In this document: positions 6,039 through 7,307 of the stretch, piece after piece
Layout: each line of letters starts with the position of its first letter
Position numbering within the stretch: position 1 is the stretch's first letter
Source of the DNA: Crenarchaeota archaeon SCGC AAA471-B05
Lineage (GTDB): Archaea; Thermoproteota; Thermoprotei; Gearchaeales; Gearchaeaceae
Assembly (NCBI GenBank): GCA_000380705.1
Contig: AQYM01000032.1
Span: forward strand, 173,786 to 181,092
Reading direction: 5' to 3'
Length of the DNA stretch: 7,307 nucleotides
Program-made: the position numbers and the translations under genes
Notes under the pieces: model-generated
Told to the model about the DNA's origin: nothing
Seen by the model: the letters and a program-made list of their open reading frames with translations, nothing else
The model's database searches: none

Positions 6039-7307
6039 TTATTTAATAAAAAGAGTTAATAAATCGTTATTATTTATAAAAATTCTTTCCAAATCCTTTA
6101 TTTCTCTAATAATTTTTTCATTTAATTCACTTTTATATATTTTATATTTATTAAATAAATTATTTAATTTAATTTTTAATTTTTCTTTATTATTTGAATA
6201 ATTACAAAATCTTAAAATTATTCCCTCACCATTTTCGCTTATTTTCATTGCAGATAAAACTATTTTAGGATTTTTTATTTCAATGAAGGATAAAGAATTT
6301 ATTGAATATTTAGATTCGAAGGCTATTATAGGATATATATAATTCAATGCTTCAATATGCAAAGAATTTCCTAACCAATCTTTTTCGTGAGAAATTAAAG
6401 CAATTTCGAAAGTAAAATCTCTTATACATTGGGAATCTTTTAATTCTATTATTGGTCCTGCAGCACATTTTCTATGGGATAATTTTTCTCTTGATAAATA
6501 ACCTACAGCTCTTAGCAAAGTAATATAAACTGCTTTTCTATTTTCTTCTACTTCATATTCGTGTAGACCTTTGGTTATTATGAATAATCCCTCATCTTTT
6601 CCCATGAAATCTACGAAAGAAAAGAATGGTTTTGTATTTTCAGGATCCTCTATCCAATCATCTCTTCTAATTTTATTGTAACTTTTTCTTTCTATAACAT
6701 AAAAAGGTGTTTCAGCAAATTCTTTCTCTACTTCGAAGGGTAAATCTATTTTTAATCTTAACCTATGATCCTTGGATTTATTGCTAAAAAATATTCGAAC
6801 ATCTATCCTATTAAGGTCTTCATAAATTCTATATCTTATTTCGCAAGGATTTCTTATAGTTTTGTCTCCTTCATTCTTTTCTTTTAATTCTAAGTTTATT
6901 CTTTGTATTAATTCAGCATAAAAGCTATTAGCCATCGTAGTTACTTCAGAAGAGGATTTACTACTATCAAAGTTCAATCCTTTTATTTCACAGTTATATT
7001 CGTCACCTAAATCTATTTCATCTATTAAACTAATTTTATAATATAAATTTTTAATTTTATCTTTGATATATACAATGTTGTTTTGGTATTTAATAATATA
7101 ATAATAATTTTCAATGAAATCATAGCCTATTTTTATTTTATTTTTCTTATGTTTCTTTTTTGCTTTTAAAATGTTTATATTTTCAAAAGATAAAGGAGAG
7201 AATTCTGCTAAAAAGCCAATCTTTGTTTTGTTCCCTTCTTTTTCCAATATCAAGGGAATCATTCTTCTATTCTTGAAGAATAGAACATCGTTTATATCAA
7301 AGTTATT
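6039..7307 (-). CDS. Glycoside hydrolase family 38 (alpha-mannosidase type), C-terminal part; 5' end outside window
   Basis: This is the C-terminal beta-rich half of an enzyme that hydrolyses alpha-linked mannose from glycans or mannosyl compounds. Numbering from the Met at 7262, the GH38 C-terminal signatures are IENYYYIIKY (50-59) followed by IKDK (66-69), DLGDEYN (84-90), SFVDF (215-219), GLHEYEV (232-238), YITLLRAVGYLSR (246-258), then AAGP (267-270) with Gln278. The metal-binding catalytic (beta/alpha) barrel and central three-helix bundle are not here. The frame stays open upstream of that Met to the window edge (NNFDINDVLFFKNRR, no stop). The stretch through LAEFSPLSFENINIL (18-32) matches the linker strand that follows the helical domain in full-length enzymes. 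The true start is therefore most likely several hundred codons beyond position 7307, and the Met is internal. The stop codon (6041-6039) directly abuts the rad50 stop. Likely cytoplasmic, as for archaeal relatives, but the N-terminus is unseen. The substrate (oligomannose, mannosylglycerate or other) cannot be told. Confidence 0.85.
   Translation of the reverse strand, partial: NNFDINDVLFFKNRRMIPLILEKEGNKTKIGFLAEFSPLSFENINILKAKKKHKKNKIKIGYDFIENYYYIIKYQNNIVYIKDKIKNLYYKISLIDEIDLGDEYNCEIKGLNFDSSKSSSEVTTMANSFYAELIQRINLELKEKNEGDKTIRNPCEIRYRIYEDLNRIDVRIFFSNKSKDHRLRLKIDLPFEVEKEFAETPFYVIERKSYNKIRRDDWIEDPENTKPFFSFVDFMGKDEGLFIITKGLHEYEVEENRKAVYITLLRAVGYLSREKLSHRKCAAGPIIELKDSQCIRDFTFEIALISHEKDWLGNSLHIEALNYIYPIIAFESKYSINSLSFIEIKNPKIVLSAMKISENGEGIILRFCNYSNNKEKLKIKLNNLFNKYKIYKSELNEKIIREIKDLERIFINNNDLLTLFIK

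Overview
The window is a compact, very AT-rich stretch (roughly a quarter G+C by eye) that looks archaeal. Reasons: an Mre11-Rad50 pair of archaeal size in one operon; heavy use of AGA/AGG for arginine and ATA for isoleucine; no Shine-Dalgarno sequence in front of the genes that open a transcript; and A/T-rich TATA-like boxes about 22-30 bases upstream of start codons, as expected for leaderless archaeal transcripts. The base composition and tight packing would suit a low-GC thermophilic or DPANN-type archaeon, but nothing here fixes the lineage.

Layout. Positions 1-47 are a short, apparently divergent promoter; a gene may leave the window leftwards from position 13. Positions 48-692 (+) encode a small all-helical protein that aligns by eye with the TenA/PqqC-like (heme-oxygenase fold) family but lacks the thiaminase catalytic cysteine and aspartate. 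It converges on and overlaps by 11 bases a CPA2/Kef-type cation:proton antiporter (682-2403, -), whose C-terminus is an additional membrane domain, not the usual cytosolic nucleotide-binding (RCK/TrkA-N) domain. A 61-base divergent promoter region, holding a perfect 9-base inverted repeat, separates the antiporter from the mre11-rad50 operon (2465-6038, +; 11-base overlap between the two genes). rad50 ends at the base next to the stop codon of a convergent gene (6039 to beyond 7307, -), the C-terminal half of a family 38 glycoside hydrolase (alpha-mannosidase type). Its reading frame stays open to the window edge, so the catalytic N-terminal half lies outside.

How the genes work together. Only Mre11 and Rad50 form a clear functional unit: the nuclease and the zinc-hook ATPase of the DNA double-strand-break processing complex. 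The HerA helicase and NurA nuclease genes, often next to mre11-rad50 in archaea, are not in this window. The antiporter, the TenA-like protein and the glycoside hydrolase are on separate transcripts and show no obvious link to DNA repair. I see no RNA genes, CRISPR arrays, mobile elements or integration scars. No gene-free stretch exceeds 61 bases. I found no convincing undescribed multi-gene system; the points worth a second look are details of the individual proteins.
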